From positions 124,001 through 188,000 of the forward strand of contig NZ_JAIWNB010000018.1 in assembly GCF_020215705.1 (NCBI RefSeq): DNA of 64,000 nucleotides. Reading direction: 5' to 3'. Source of the stretch: Nonomuraea aurantiaca. Lineage in GTDB: Bacteria; Actinomycetota; Actinomycetes; Streptosporangiales; Streptosporangiaceae. Below the pieces are notes generated by a model that was not told where the DNA came from, ran no database searches, and was given only the letters and a program-made list of their open reading frames with translations. Numbering within the stretch: position 1 is the stretch's first letter; each line of letters begins with the position of its first letter. Made by a program: the position numbers and the translations under genes. Shown here piece after piece: positions 23,954-32,142 of this stretch.

Positions 23954-25438
23954 TCAGATCTTCGGGCACATCTTCCCGTCACGCGGCGGCACCCGGGTGA
24001 TCAGGTAGCGGTCGACGGAGGTGTTCACGCAGGCCGACCCGGTGCCGTAGGCGGTGTGGCCGTCGCCGTCGAAGCTCAGCAGCACTCCCGAGGACAGCTG
24101 GGCGGCCAGCGCCTTGGCCCACTTGTACGGCGTGGCGGGGTCGCGCAGGGTGCCGACCACGAGGATGGGCGGCGCGCCCTTGGCGTGGATGGCCTTGTTG
24201 ACCGTCTTGCTCTTGACCGGCCAGAAGTCGCACGCGCTGGCCACGACCTTGCCGGAGCTGATCGCCTTGGCCTGGCGCACCGCGCGCCGCCAGGTCGGAT
24301 GGTCGAGGCAGTCGATGGCGGCGTGCGCCTCCATCATGTTGGCGTAGGTCGCGTCGGGGCCGCGCTCGTTGTACTGGTCGGCGTACTGCAGCAGGAGCGT
24401 GCCGTCGCCCTTGAAGGCCGTGCCGAGCGCCTGCCGCAGGGCCGGCCACGACCGCTGGTCGTACAGGAGGCTGTAGAGGCCGGTGTAGACGAGCGCCTGC
24501 GTGGCCTGCCTGCCGTCGTAGGTGTTGACCAGCGGCGCCTTCTCGGTCCGGTCGTGCAGGGCGCGCATCTGCTTGGTGACCGCGGCGGCCGTGTGCTTCT
24601 TGAAGGGGCAGTCCTTGTGCGTGAAGCAGTCCCGCGCGAAGGACTCGAAGGCCACGCCGAAGCCGTCCTGCTGGCCCGCGCCGAACTCCGTCGCCGTCGT
24701 CGTGGGGTCCTCGGCGCCGTCGAGCACCATCGCGCGCACCCTGGCCGGGAACAGGTTCGCGTACGTGGCGCCGAGCAGGGTGCCGTACGAGAAGCCCAGG
24801 TAGGTCATGCGCGACTCGCCCAGACCGGCGCGCAGCACGTCCATGTCGCGCGCGGCGTTCGGCGTGCCCACGAAGGGCAGGAGCGCGCCGGAGTTGGCCT
24901 GGCACGCCTGCGCGAGCCGCGACTGCGCGTAGTTGTACATCTTCACCTCGGCCCGCGAGTCCGGGGTGTCGTCGACCGAGTGGTACCAGTCGGCCACCTG
25001 GGTGGACATGCAGCGCACGGGGGTGGAGGCGCCCACGCCGCGCGGATCGAAGCTGACCAGGTCGAACCGCGAGCGCAGGGCGGCGGTGAACTTCACCTTC
25101 GCGGCACCTCGCAGCAGGTCGACGCCCGCCCCGCCGGGGCCGCCGAAGTTGATCACCACGGAGCCCAGGCGCTTGCCGCCCTTCGCCGGCAGTTTGATCA
25201 CGGCGATCTCGATCCGCTTGCCCGACGGCCTGGTGTAGTCGAGCGGCACCTTGAGCTTCGCGCACTGGAAACCCTGCTTGCAGGGGGTCCAGGCGAGCCG
25301 CTGGCCGTAGTAGGCGCTCAGGCCGGGCGGCGTGTCGGCCGTCCGCGGGGGCTGTGCCGTCGCGGGCCCGGCGGTGACCAGACCCGCGGAGAGCAGGCCG
25401 ATGACTAACGGGGTGATGACCCCGAGAAGGCGTCGCAT
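23954..25438 (-). CDS. Secreted alpha/beta-hydrolase, tripeptidyl-aminopeptidase type (S33)
   Basis: 494 aa. The signal peptide (LLGVITPLVIGLLSAGLVTAGPATA) is followed by LAWTPCKQGFQCAKLKVPLDYTRP, the hallmark start of SlpD/SlpE/TAP-type peptidases. The oxyanion region is VVINFGGPGGAG, the nucleophile Ser lies in YLGFSYGTLLGATYA, the acid Asp in VVGTLRDPATPY and the His in FDGDGHTAYG. Extra Cys pairs are typical of the secreted form. It removes N-terminal di- or tripeptides from extracellular protein for nutrition. Monocistronic. Confidence 0.93.
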   Translation of the reverse strand: MRRLLGVITPLVIGLLSAGLVTAGPATAQPPRTADTPPGLSAYYGQRLAWTPCKQGFQCAKLKVPLDYTRPSGKRIEIAVIKLPAKGGKRLGSVVINFGGPGGAGVDLLRGAAKVKFTAALRSRFDLVSFDPRGVGASTPVRCMSTQVADWYHSVDDTPDSRAEVKMYNYAQSRLAQACQANSGALLPFVGTPNAARDMDVLRAGLGESRMTYLGFSYGTLLGATYANLFPARVRAMVLDGAEDPTTTATEFGAGQQDGFGVAFESFARDCFTHKDCPFKKHTAAAVTKQMRALHDRTEKAPLVNTYDGRQATQALVYTGLYSLLYDQRSWPALRQALGTAFKGDGTLLLQYADQYNERGPDATYANMMEAHAAIDCLDHPTWRRAVRQAKAISSGKVVASACDFWPVKSKTVNKAIHAKGAPPILVVGTLRDPATPYKWAKALAAQLSSGVLLSFDGDGHTAYGTGSACVNTSVDRYLITRVPPRDGKMCPKI

Positions 25439-25597
25439 ATCTCTGTCCTCGTCTGGCGGCCGAGTGGATATCGCTCAGTGACTCTCCGATGGTTGGGCCC
25501 GGTGGTTGCGAGGCTCTTGAAGACCGCTGGCCGAGCGCGTGAAAGCGTATTTGGAAAGTTTCTTTACTAGCGCGGATCACGTCCGTATGGTGAGGCC

Positions 25598-27142
25598 ATG
25601 AGTCTGCGTACAGTGCTGGTCCTGGTGGCGGCGCTCGTCGCCACGTCGGTCTCCGCGTCCCCGGGCGCGCGCGCCGCCGCGCCCCTGAGCTTCGGCGGGG
25701 TGGTCCCCGCCCCGGTCAGCGCGACGCCCGCCGCCGGGGTCACCTACCGGATCACCTCGGCCACCAGCCTCTACAGCGACGTCCCCGCCGTCGGCGAGCA
25801 GCTCGCCCGGCAGCTGCGGCGCTCGACGGGCTACCCCGTGCCGATCGTCGCCGCGCCGCCGGCCGGCGGCATCTCGCTGCGGCTGGGCAGCGTGAGCGGC
25901 GGCGCGGAGGCTTACCGCCTCGACGTGACCGCCACCGGGATCACCGTGCTGGCCAACGGGGCCGCCGGGCTGTTCAACGGGGTGCAGACGCTGCGGCAGC
26001 TGCTGCCGTACGCGGCCGACAGCGCGAGCGTCCAGCCGGGACCGTGGCCCGTGCAGGGCGGGCGGATCACCGACGCGCCGCGCTACGCCTACCGCGGTGC
26101 CATGCTCGACGTCGCCCGCCACTTCTTCCCCCTGGCCGCCGTCCAGCGGTACATCGACCAGATCGCCCTCTACAAGATCAACTACCTGCACCTGCACCTC
26201 TCCGACGACCAGGGCTGGCGGACCGTCGTCGACTCATGGCCCAGGCTGGCCACCTACGGCGGCAGCACCGCCGTCGGCGGGGACCCGGGCGGCTACTACA
26301 CCAAGGCCCAGTACCAGGAGCTCGTGGCCTACGCCGCGGCCCGCAACATCACGGTCGTGCCCGAGATCGACCTGCCCGGGCACACGAACGCCGCCCTGGC
26401 CTCGTACGCCGAGCTGAACTGCGACGGCGTCGCACCGCCCCTCTACACCGGCACCGACGTCGGCTTCAGCTCGCTGTGCACGTCGAAGGAGCTCACCTAC
26501 ACCTTCATCGACCAGGTGCTCGGCGAGCTGGCCGCGCTCACTCCCGGCCCCTACCTGCACCTCGGCGGCGACGAGGCCAGCTCCACCAAGCCGGCCGACT
26601 ACGCCGCGTTCATGAACCGGGCGCAGGCCATCGCGGCCGCGCACGGCAAGACCGTCATCGGCTGGCACGACATCGTCAAGGCGACGCCGCTGCCTTCCAC
26701 GGTCGCCCAGTACTGGGGCACCACGCCGGACGACAGCGCCGTCGCGGGCGCCGGGCGGAAGGTCATCATGTCCCCGGCCAGCCGCGCCTACCTCGACATG
26801 AAGTACAACCGGCGCACCCCGCTCGGCCAGGACTGGGCCGGGCTGATCGAGGTCAAGGACGCCTACGGCTGGAACCCCGGCGCCTACCTGACCGGCCTGC
26901 CGGCCCAGCAGGTCCTGGGCGTGGAGGCGCCGCTGTGGACCGAGACGATCAGGACGCCGGCCGACATCGAGTACATGGCCTTCCCGCGCCTGCCCGCCAT
27001 CGCCGAGCTGGGCTGGTCCCCGTACGCCAAGCACGACTGGACCGCCTTCAAGCAGCGGCTCGGCGCGCAGGGGCCGCGCTGGCGCGTCCTGGGCGTGAAC
27101 TACTACCACTCCGGGCAGATCACCTGGCCTGCCGGTTCCTGA
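25598..27142 (+). CDS. Secreted beta-N-acetylhexosaminidase (GH20)
   Basis: 514 aa. The signal peptide ends near SPGARAA. A GH20b-type domain (residues about 40-155) precedes the catalytic barrel, which opens with YRGAMLDVARHFFPLAAVQRYIDQIALYKINYLHLHLSDDQGWR. The catalytic Asp-Glu pair is in HLGGDEASS, with WHD, YWGT and WTETIRTPADIEYMAFPRLPAIAELGWSP supplying the conserved tryptophans. It releases terminal GlcNAc/GalNAc from chito-oligosaccharides or glycoproteins. It neighbours a sugar importer and kinase, but those look fructose-type, so a functional link is not shown. Confidence 0.95.
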   Translation: MSLRTVLVLVAALVATSVSASPGARAAAPLSFGGVVPAPVSATPAAGVTYRITSATSLYSDVPAVGEQLARQLRRSTGYPVPIVAAPPAGGISLRLGSVSGGAEAYRLDVTATGITVLANGAAGLFNGVQTLRQLLPYAADSASVQPGPWPVQGGRITDAPRYAYRGAMLDVARHFFPLAAVQRYIDQIALYKINYLHLHLSDDQGWRTVVDSWPRLATYGGSTAVGGDPGGYYTKAQYQELVAYAAARNITVVPEIDLPGHTNAALASYAELNCDGVAPPLYTGTDVGFSSLCTSKELTYTFIDQVLGELAALTPGPYLHLGGDEASSTKPADYAAFMNRAQAIAAAHGKTVIGWHDIVKATPLPSTVAQYWGTTPDDSAVAGAGRKVIMSPASRAYLDMKYNRRTPLGQDWAGLIEVKDAYGWNPGAYLTGLPAQQVLGVEAPLWTETIRTPADIEYMAFPRLPAIAELGWSPYAKHDWTAFKQRLGAQGPRWRVLGVNYYHSGQITWPAGS

Positions 27143-27146
27143 ACCG
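27133..27146. terminator. Short hairpin at the end of the hexosaminidase gene
   Basis: CGGTTC-CT-GAACCG includes the stop codon and faces the end of the convergent kinase gene 20 bp away. Perfect 6-bp stem with a very tight loop; weak evidence for termination. Confidence 0.3.
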
Positions 27147-27166
27147 ACCGGTGGTCCTGTACGACG

Positions 27167-28096
27167 TCACCGCTCGGCGGTCTCGTCGAGCTGGTGGGCC
27201 CACGGCGGGTTGGCCCCCGCGACCGAGCACGTCAGCGCCGCCACCCGGGCCGCGAAGGCGGCGGCGTCGGCGGCCGTCTCCAGGTCCAGCCCGTCCAGCC
27301 GGCCGCCGAGCAGCCCCCGCACGCCCAGCCGGTGCAGCAGCCCGGCGGTGAAGGAGTCGCCGGCCCCCACGGTGTCGACGACCTTGACCTGTGGCGCCCG
27401 TACCGTCGCGCGCTTCCCGTCCAGTGACACCAGTGCGCCGTCCGCGCCCCGGGTGATCACGATGAGCCTGGCCCCGGCCGCGTGCCAGGCGTCGCAGGCA
27501 CGTTCCAACGGCTGGTCCGGCATCAGGAAGGACAGGTCGTCGTCGCTGAGCTTGAGGATGTCGGCCACCGCGCACCAGCGCTCCACCGGGTAGGCGTCCC
27601 GGCCGGCCAGGCTGGGCCGTACGTTCGGATCGATCGAGACCGTCGCGTGCGCGCGGGCGTCCGCCGCGAACGACTCCACCGCGGCGCTGCCCGGCCGCCT
27701 GACCAGGGCGAGAGACCCCGTGTGCAGGCAGGACCACCCGCTCGGGTCGACGGCGGCGAGCTCTTCGGCCGTCCACTGCCAGTCCGCGGTGCCCTCGGCG
27801 TGGAAGGTGTAGGCCGCCTGACCCCGCTCGTCGAGCGAGGCCACCGCCAGCGTGCTCGGCTCGGCGGCCGGCACGCAGGCCGACAGGTCCACCCCGGAGG
27901 AGGCGAGGTGCTCGCGGAACAGCTCGCCGAACACGTCGCCCGACACGCGCCCCAGGAACCGCGTCGAGGTGCCGAGCCGGGCCAGAGCCACCGCCGTGTT
28001 CGCGGGTCCGCCGCCCGGCAGCACCCGGAGCTCCAGCTCGCCGGGGCGCCGGTCGGCGAAGGCGTCCGCGACGCATTCGCCCAGGACAGCGATCAT
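27167..28096 (-). CDS. PfkB-family sugar kinase (fructokinase-like)
   Basis: 309 aa; ATG 28096 (MIAVLGE) is chosen because GAAAGG lies nine nt upstream. Ribokinase fold: GGGPANTAVALARLGTSTRFLGRVSGDVFG (PfkB motif 1), VSIDPNVRPSL, LKLSDDDLSFL, VITRGADGALV, and the anion-hole motif DTVGAGDSFTAGLLHRL with catalytic Asp. It phosphorylates a ketose such as fructose. It is divergent from an FrcB-type importer across shared operators, the same gene set as the rhizobial frcBCAK system. The sugar is inferred. Confidence 0.9.
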   Translation of the reverse strand: MIAVLGECVADAFADRRPGELELRVLPGGGPANTAVALARLGTSTRFLGRVSGDVFGELFREHLASSGVDLSACVPAAEPSTLAVASLDERGQAAYTFHAEGTADWQWTAEELAAVDPSGWSCLHTGSLALVRRPGSAAVESFAADARAHATVSIDPNVRPSLAGRDAYPVERWCAVADILKLSDDDLSFLMPDQPLERACDAWHAAGARLIVITRGADGALVSLDGKRATVRAPQVKVVDTVGAGDSFTAGLLHRLGVRGLLGGRLDGLDLETAADAAAFAARVAALTCSVAGANPPWAHQLDETAER

Positions 28097-28150
28097 CAGG
28101 GCCAACCTTTCAGCCATGTTTGCAGATTTGTTACACCGCGGGGGCATTGA

Positions 28151-28164
28151 CGTTTCTAGAAACG
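28151..28164. promoter_or_regulatory. LacI-type palindrome near kinase promoter
   Basis: CGTTTCTAGAAACG is a perfect 14-bp palindrome 55 bp upstream of the kinase start. Its sequence differs from the tandem sites at 28189-28220, so it may bind a different regulator or be a weaker site. Confidence 0.5.
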
Positions 28165-28188
28165 GAGTCCATCATCGCAGCACGGCGA

Positions 28189-28220
28189 ATGTCAACGTTG
28201 ACATATGTCAACGATGACAT
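28189..28220. promoter_or_regulatory. Two abutting 16-bp LacI-family operators
   Basis: ATGTCAACGTTGACAT (28189-28204, perfect palindrome) is directly followed by ATGTCAACGATGACAT (28205-28220, same arms, one central mismatch). They sit 27 bp before the sugar-binding protein start, in the divergent promoter region. The LacI protein encoded at 31008 is the obvious binder. Confidence 0.8.
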
Positions 28221-28246
28221 TGAATCATCCCTGATAGGAAGCCACC

Positions 28247-29230
28247 ATGATTGCTAGGCTCTCGGCCGGACTTCTGGCCGCCGCGCTCCTCGTCACAGGC
28301 TGTGGCGGCAACGAGCAGAAGGCCTCCACCAGCACCAACAAGGTCGGTCTGATCACGAAGACGGAGACCAACCCGTTCTTCGTCAAGATGAAGGAAGGCG
28401 CGCAGCAGGCCGCCAAGACGTCGGGTCTGGAGCTGATGACCGCGGCGGGCAAGTTCGACGGCGACAACGCCTCCCAGATCACCGCCATCGAGAACATGGT
28501 CGCGGCCGGGGTGAAGGGCATCCTCATCACGCCCAGCGACACCAAGGCGATCGTGCCCGCGATCAAGAAGGCCAGGGACGCCGGCGTCGTGGTGATCGCG
28601 CTGGACACGCCGACGGACCCGCAGGACGCCACCGACGCGCTGTTCGCCACCGACAACCTCAAGGCGGGCGAGCTGATCGGCCAGTACGCCAAGGGCGCCA
28701 TGGCCGGCAAGACCGCCAAGATCGCCACGCTGGACCTGGCGCCCGGCATCACGGTCGGCCAGCTGCGCCACGACGGCTTCCTCAAGGGCTTCGGCATCGC
28801 CAACGGCGACCCGTCCATCGCCTGCTCCCAGGACACCCGCGGCGACCAGTCCAAGGGCCAGGAGGCGATGGAGAACTGCCTGCAGAAGGCGCCCGACATC
28901 AACCTCGTCTACACCATCAACGAGCCCGCCGCGCTCGGCGCCTACACCGCGCTCAAGGCCAAGGGCCGCGAGAAGGAGGTGCTGATCGTCTCGGTGGACG
29001 GCGGCTGCACCGGCGTCAAGGCCGTCAAGAGCGGGCAGATCGCCGCGACCTCGCAGCAGTACCCGCTGAAGATGGCCGAGGACGGCGTCAAGGCCGTCGC
29101 CGATTTCGCCAAGGGCGGGGCCAAGCCCAAGGGCTACATCGACACCGGCGTCACGCTGATCACCGACAAGGCCGTTCCGGGAGTGGAGTCCAAGGACACC
29201 ACCTTCGGCCTGGCCAACTGCTGGGGCTGA
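28247..29230 (+). CDS. Sugar ABC transporter substrate-binding lipoprotein (FrcB-like)
   Basis: 327 aa. The lipobox LVTGCGGN anchors the protein outside the membrane. The type I periplasmic binding fold (peripla_BP_4) is clear: KVGLITKTETNPFFVKMKEGAQQAAK, ITAIENMVAAGVKGILITPSDTKAIVPAIKKA, VVIALDTPTD, and DINLVYTINEPAALGAYTALKAKG before EVLIVSVDGGCTGVKAVKSGQIAATSQQYP. It resembles fructose/ribose binders, and the downstream single-ATPase architecture favours FrcB. First gene of a four-gene operon ending in its LacI repressor. Confidence 0.93.
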   Translation: MIARLSAGLLAAALLVTGCGGNEQKASTSTNKVGLITKTETNPFFVKMKEGAQQAAKTSGLELMTAAGKFDGDNASQITAIENMVAAGVKGILITPSDTKAIVPAIKKARDAGVVVIALDTPTDPQDATDALFATDNLKAGELIGQYAKGAMAGKTAKIATLDLAPGITVGQLRHDGFLKGFGIANGDPSIACSQDTRGDQSKGQEAMENCLQKAPDINLVYTINEPAALGAYTALKAKGREKEVLIVSVDGGCTGVKAVKSGQIAATSQQYPLKMAEDGVKAVADFAKGGAKPKGYIDTGVTLITDKAVPGVESKDTTFGLANCWG

Positions 29231-29231
29231 C

Positions 29232-30203
29232 ATGGCCGTCATGGAAGCGACGCTGCCGCGCCGCATCATCACCACACCGACGGCGGGACCGCTGGCCGCG
29301 CTCGTGCTGGCCTGCGTGTTCTTCGCGGTCAACAGCGACCAGTTCCTCACCGGCGGCAACTTCTCGCTGATCATCCAGCAGGTGATGGTCGTCGGCACAC
29401 TCGCCATCGGCCAGACGCTCATCATCCTGACCGCCGGCATCGACCTGTCCAACGGCGCGATCATGGCGTTCGGCGGCATCGTGATGACCAAGCTGGCCGT
29501 CGGCAGCGGCCTGCCCCCGCTGCTCGCGGTCGCCGCCGGACTCGCCGTCTGCGCCGCGTTCGGGCTGGCGAACGGGCTGCTGGTGACCCGGATCTCGCTG
29601 CCGCCGTTCATCGTCACGCTGGGCATGCTGAACGTGGTGTTCGCGCTGACCCACATCTACTCCGAGGACCAGACGGTCACCGACCTCCCGAGCGCGCTGA
29701 CTTTCCTGGGGCAGACGTTCCGGGTCGGCGGCACGAACGTCACCTACGGGTCGCTGCTCACGATCCTGCTGTTCCTGCTCTTCGCCTACCTGCTGGGGTA
29801 CACCGCGTGGGGCCGCCACGTGTACGCGCTCGGCAACAGTCAGGAGGTCGCGCGGCTGACCGGCATCCGCACGCAGCGGCTGACCGTCGGCGTCTACACC
29901 GTCGCCGGCCTCGTGTACGGCATCGCCGCCCTGCTGCTCGTCTCCAGGACCGGCGTGGGCGACCCGCAGGCCGGCCAGACGGACAACCTCGACAGCATCA
30001 CCGCGGTCGTACTCGGCGGGACCAGCCTGTTCGGCGGCCGGGGCCTGGTGCTCGGCACGCTGATCGGCGCGCTCATCGTGGGGGTCTTCCGTAACGGCCT
30101 GCAGCTCATGGGCGTACCGTCGATTTACCAGACGCTCATCACCGGCATCCTGGTGATCCTCGCCGTCGCCGTCGACCAGCTCTCCCGGAGGAGGACCCGA
30201 TGA
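29232..30203 (+). CDS. Sugar ABC transporter permease (FrcC/RbsC family)
   Basis: 323 aa with about ten helices; BPD_transp_2 family. Conserved parts include GQTLIILTAGIDLSNGAIMAFGGIV, NGLLVTRISLPPFIVTLGMLNVVFALTHIYS, the coupling loop YALGNSQEVARLTGI, and VLGGTSLFGGRGLVLGTLIGALIVGVFRNGLQLMG. It starts one base after the stop of the binding-protein gene and overlaps the ATPase gene by 4 bp. It forms the transmembrane channel for the imported ketose. Confidence 0.94.
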   Translation: MAVMEATLPRRIITTPTAGPLAALVLACVFFAVNSDQFLTGGNFSLIIQQVMVVGTLAIGQTLIILTAGIDLSNGAIMAFGGIVMTKLAVGSGLPPLLAVAAGLAVCAAFGLANGLLVTRISLPPFIVTLGMLNVVFALTHIYSEDQTVTDLPSALTFLGQTFRVGGTNVTYGSLLTILLFLLFAYLLGYTAWGRHVYALGNSQEVARLTGIRTQRLTVGVYTVAGLVYGIAALLLVSRTGVGDPQAGQTDNLDSITAVVLGGTSLFGGRGLVLGTLIGALIVGVFRNGLQLMGVPSIYQTLITGILVILAVAVDQLSRRRTR

Positions 30204-31006
30204 CCCCCGTGCTCCAGGCCCGTGGCCTGGTCAAACGATACGGCCACGTGGTCGCGCTCGACGGCGCCGACTTCGACCTGATGCCCGGCGAGGTGCTCGC
30301 CGTCATCGGCGACAACGGCGCCGGCAAGACCAGCCTGATCAAGGCGCTGACCGGCGCGCTGCAGCCGGACGAGGGCCAGATCCTGCTCGACGGCAAGCCC
30401 GTCCGCATCCGCGACCCCCTGGAGGCGCGCCGGCTCGGCATCGAGACCGTCTACCAGGAGCTCGCCGTCGCGGCCTCGCTCGACATCTCGACGAACATGT
30501 TCCTCGGCCGCGAGCTCCGCAAGCCAGGACCGCTCGGCTCGATCTTCCGGATGCTCGACAAGAAGCGGATGCGCGAGGAGTCGGCCAAGCACATGGCCGA
30601 CCTGAAGATCGGCCTGCGCTCGCTCACCCAGCCCGTCGAGTCGCTGTCCGGCGGCCAGCGGCAGGGCGTGGCCGTGGCCAGGGCCGTGGCGTGGGCCTCC
30701 CACGTCGTGGTCATGGACGAGCCGACCGCCGCACTCGGCGTCAAGGAGTCGGGGCAGGTGCTGGACATGATCAAGCGGGTCCGCGACCGCGGCATGCCCG
30801 TCGTCCTGATCAGTCACAACATGCCGCACGTCTTCGAGATCGCCGACCGCATCCACGTCCAGCGGCTGGGCCGCCGCGTCGCCCAGATCAAGCCGGGCGA
30901 CCACAGCATGGCCGAGGTCGTCGCCATCATGACCGGTGCACTCCAGGTGTCGGAGGGCAAGTCGGTCGTGACGGACAAGGACGCGGCGGAGGCGATCGGC
31001 CTCTAG
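30200..31006 (+). CDS. Sugar ABC transporter ATPase, single-domain (FrcA-like)
   Basis: 268 aa. Walker A VIGDNGAGKTSLIKAL, Q-loop VYQELAVAASLDI, signature SLSGGQRQGVAVARA, Walker B HVVVMDEPTAALG, switch HIS in LISHNMPHVFEIADRI. Ribose- and xylose-type transporters usually use a duplicated ATPase of about 500 aa. This one has a single nucleotide-binding domain, as in the FrcA fructose importer, which supports the fructose assignment of the operon. Confidence 0.94.
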   Translation: MTPVLQARGLVKRYGHVVALDGADFDLMPGEVLAVIGDNGAGKTSLIKALTGALQPDEGQILLDGKPVRIRDPLEARRLGIETVYQELAVAASLDISTNMFLGRELRKPGPLGSIFRMLDKKRMREESAKHMADLKIGLRSLTQPVESLSGGQRQGVAVARAVAWASHVVVMDEPTAALGVKESGQVLDMIKRVRDRGMPVVLISHNMPHVFEIADRIHVQRLGRRVAQIKPGDHSMAEVVAIMTGALQVSEGKSVVTDKDAAEAIGL

Positions 31007-31007
31007 C

Positions 31008-32027
31008 ATGGTCGAAATGCGGCGTCCCACCATGACAGACGTGGCCCGTGAGGTGGGCGTGACCGCCAAGACCGTCTCACGGGTGCTCAACGATGACGGA
31101 CCCGTGGCCATCGAGACGCGTGAACGTGTCATGGCCGCGGTCCGCAAGCTGGGCTACCAGCCCAACCTGATGGCGCGCAACATGCGGGTCGGCGCCAGGG
31201 ACGCCGCGATCGGGCTGGTCATCCCCGAGATGGGCAACCCGTTCTTCGGCACGGTGGCGGGCGGCATCGAGAGCGCCGTCCGGGCCCGCGGCCTGACCCT
31301 CATCGTCGGCTCCTCCAGCGAGACCGCCGAGCTGGAGCAGTCCCTGATCGCCACCTTCCTGGCCCGGCGGGTCAGCGCCCTCATCGTGGTCCCCTCGGCC
31401 GGCAGCGACCACCGCTATCTGCGCACGGAGCGGATCGCCGGCCTGCCCATCGTCTTCCTCGACCGCCCGGCCGTCGGCCTGACGGCCGACAGCGTGGTCA
31501 GCGGCAACCGGGCCGGCGCGCAGGCCGGCATCGAGCACCTGATCGGGTACGGCCACCGCCGGATCGGCTTCATCGGTGACCTGCCCGCCACCCTCTACAC
31601 CCGCCGCGAACGCTTCCAGGGCTATCGCGACGCCCTGGAGGGGGCGGGCCTGCCGTTCGACCGCGCCCTGGTGGAGACGGGCCACGACCAGGAGGCGGCC
31701 CGCGCGGCCACCCTGCGCCTGCTCGCCCTCGACCGCCCGCCCACGGCCCTGTTCGCGGCCAACAACCTGGCCTCCATGGGGGCGGTGGTCGCCCTGGCCC
31801 GGGCGGGGCGGCGGGACGTGGCGCTGGTGGGGTTCGACGACCTGCCACTGGCGGAGGTCCTGGACCCGCCGCTCACCGTCGTGGCGCAGGATCCGGCGGC
31901 GATCGGGGAGGTGGCGGCGGAGCTGGTGCTGTCGCGCCTGGACGGCGACCGCTCCCGCGCCCGGCGATCGCTGGTGCCCACCCGGCTGATCGTCCGGGGG
32001 TCGGGGGAACTGCCGGCGCTCTCCTGA
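31008..32027 (+). CDS. LacI-family repressor of the sugar operon
   Basis: 339 aa. The HTH starts PTMTDVAREVGVTAKTVSRVLNDDGPVAIETRERVMAAVRKLGYQPNLMARNMR, including the hinge helix that inserts at a central CG. The effector domain follows (IGLVIPEMGNPFFGTVAGGIESAVRARG ... FIGDLPATLYTRRERFQGYRDAL ... FAANNLASMGAVVALARAG). It starts one base after the ATPase stop, so it is co-transcribed with the importer. It should bind the CG-centred palindromes at 28189-28220 and possibly 28151-28164, released by the sugar or its phosphate. Confidence 0.94.
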   Translation: MVEMRRPTMTDVAREVGVTAKTVSRVLNDDGPVAIETRERVMAAVRKLGYQPNLMARNMRVGARDAAIGLVIPEMGNPFFGTVAGGIESAVRARGLTLIVGSSSETAELEQSLIATFLARRVSALIVVPSAGSDHRYLRTERIAGLPIVFLDRPAVGLTADSVVSGNRAGAQAGIEHLIGYGHRRIGFIGDLPATLYTRRERFQGYRDALEGAGLPFDRALVETGHDQEAARAATLRLLALDRPPTALFAANNLASMGAVVALARAGRRDVALVGFDDLPLAEVLDPPLTVVAQDPAAIGEVAAELVLSRLDGDRSRARRSLVPTRLIVRGSGELPALS

Positions 32028-32142
32028 GCTGGATCCTGGTTGCTCGAGCGGTCGACCCGATCTCGGAGCCTCGCGCTTGCCAAGCCGGTGATGGCCTTGG
32101 AGCATCTCCTTGTCGAGGCGTGCGACGTTCCGGGAGAGCTCT

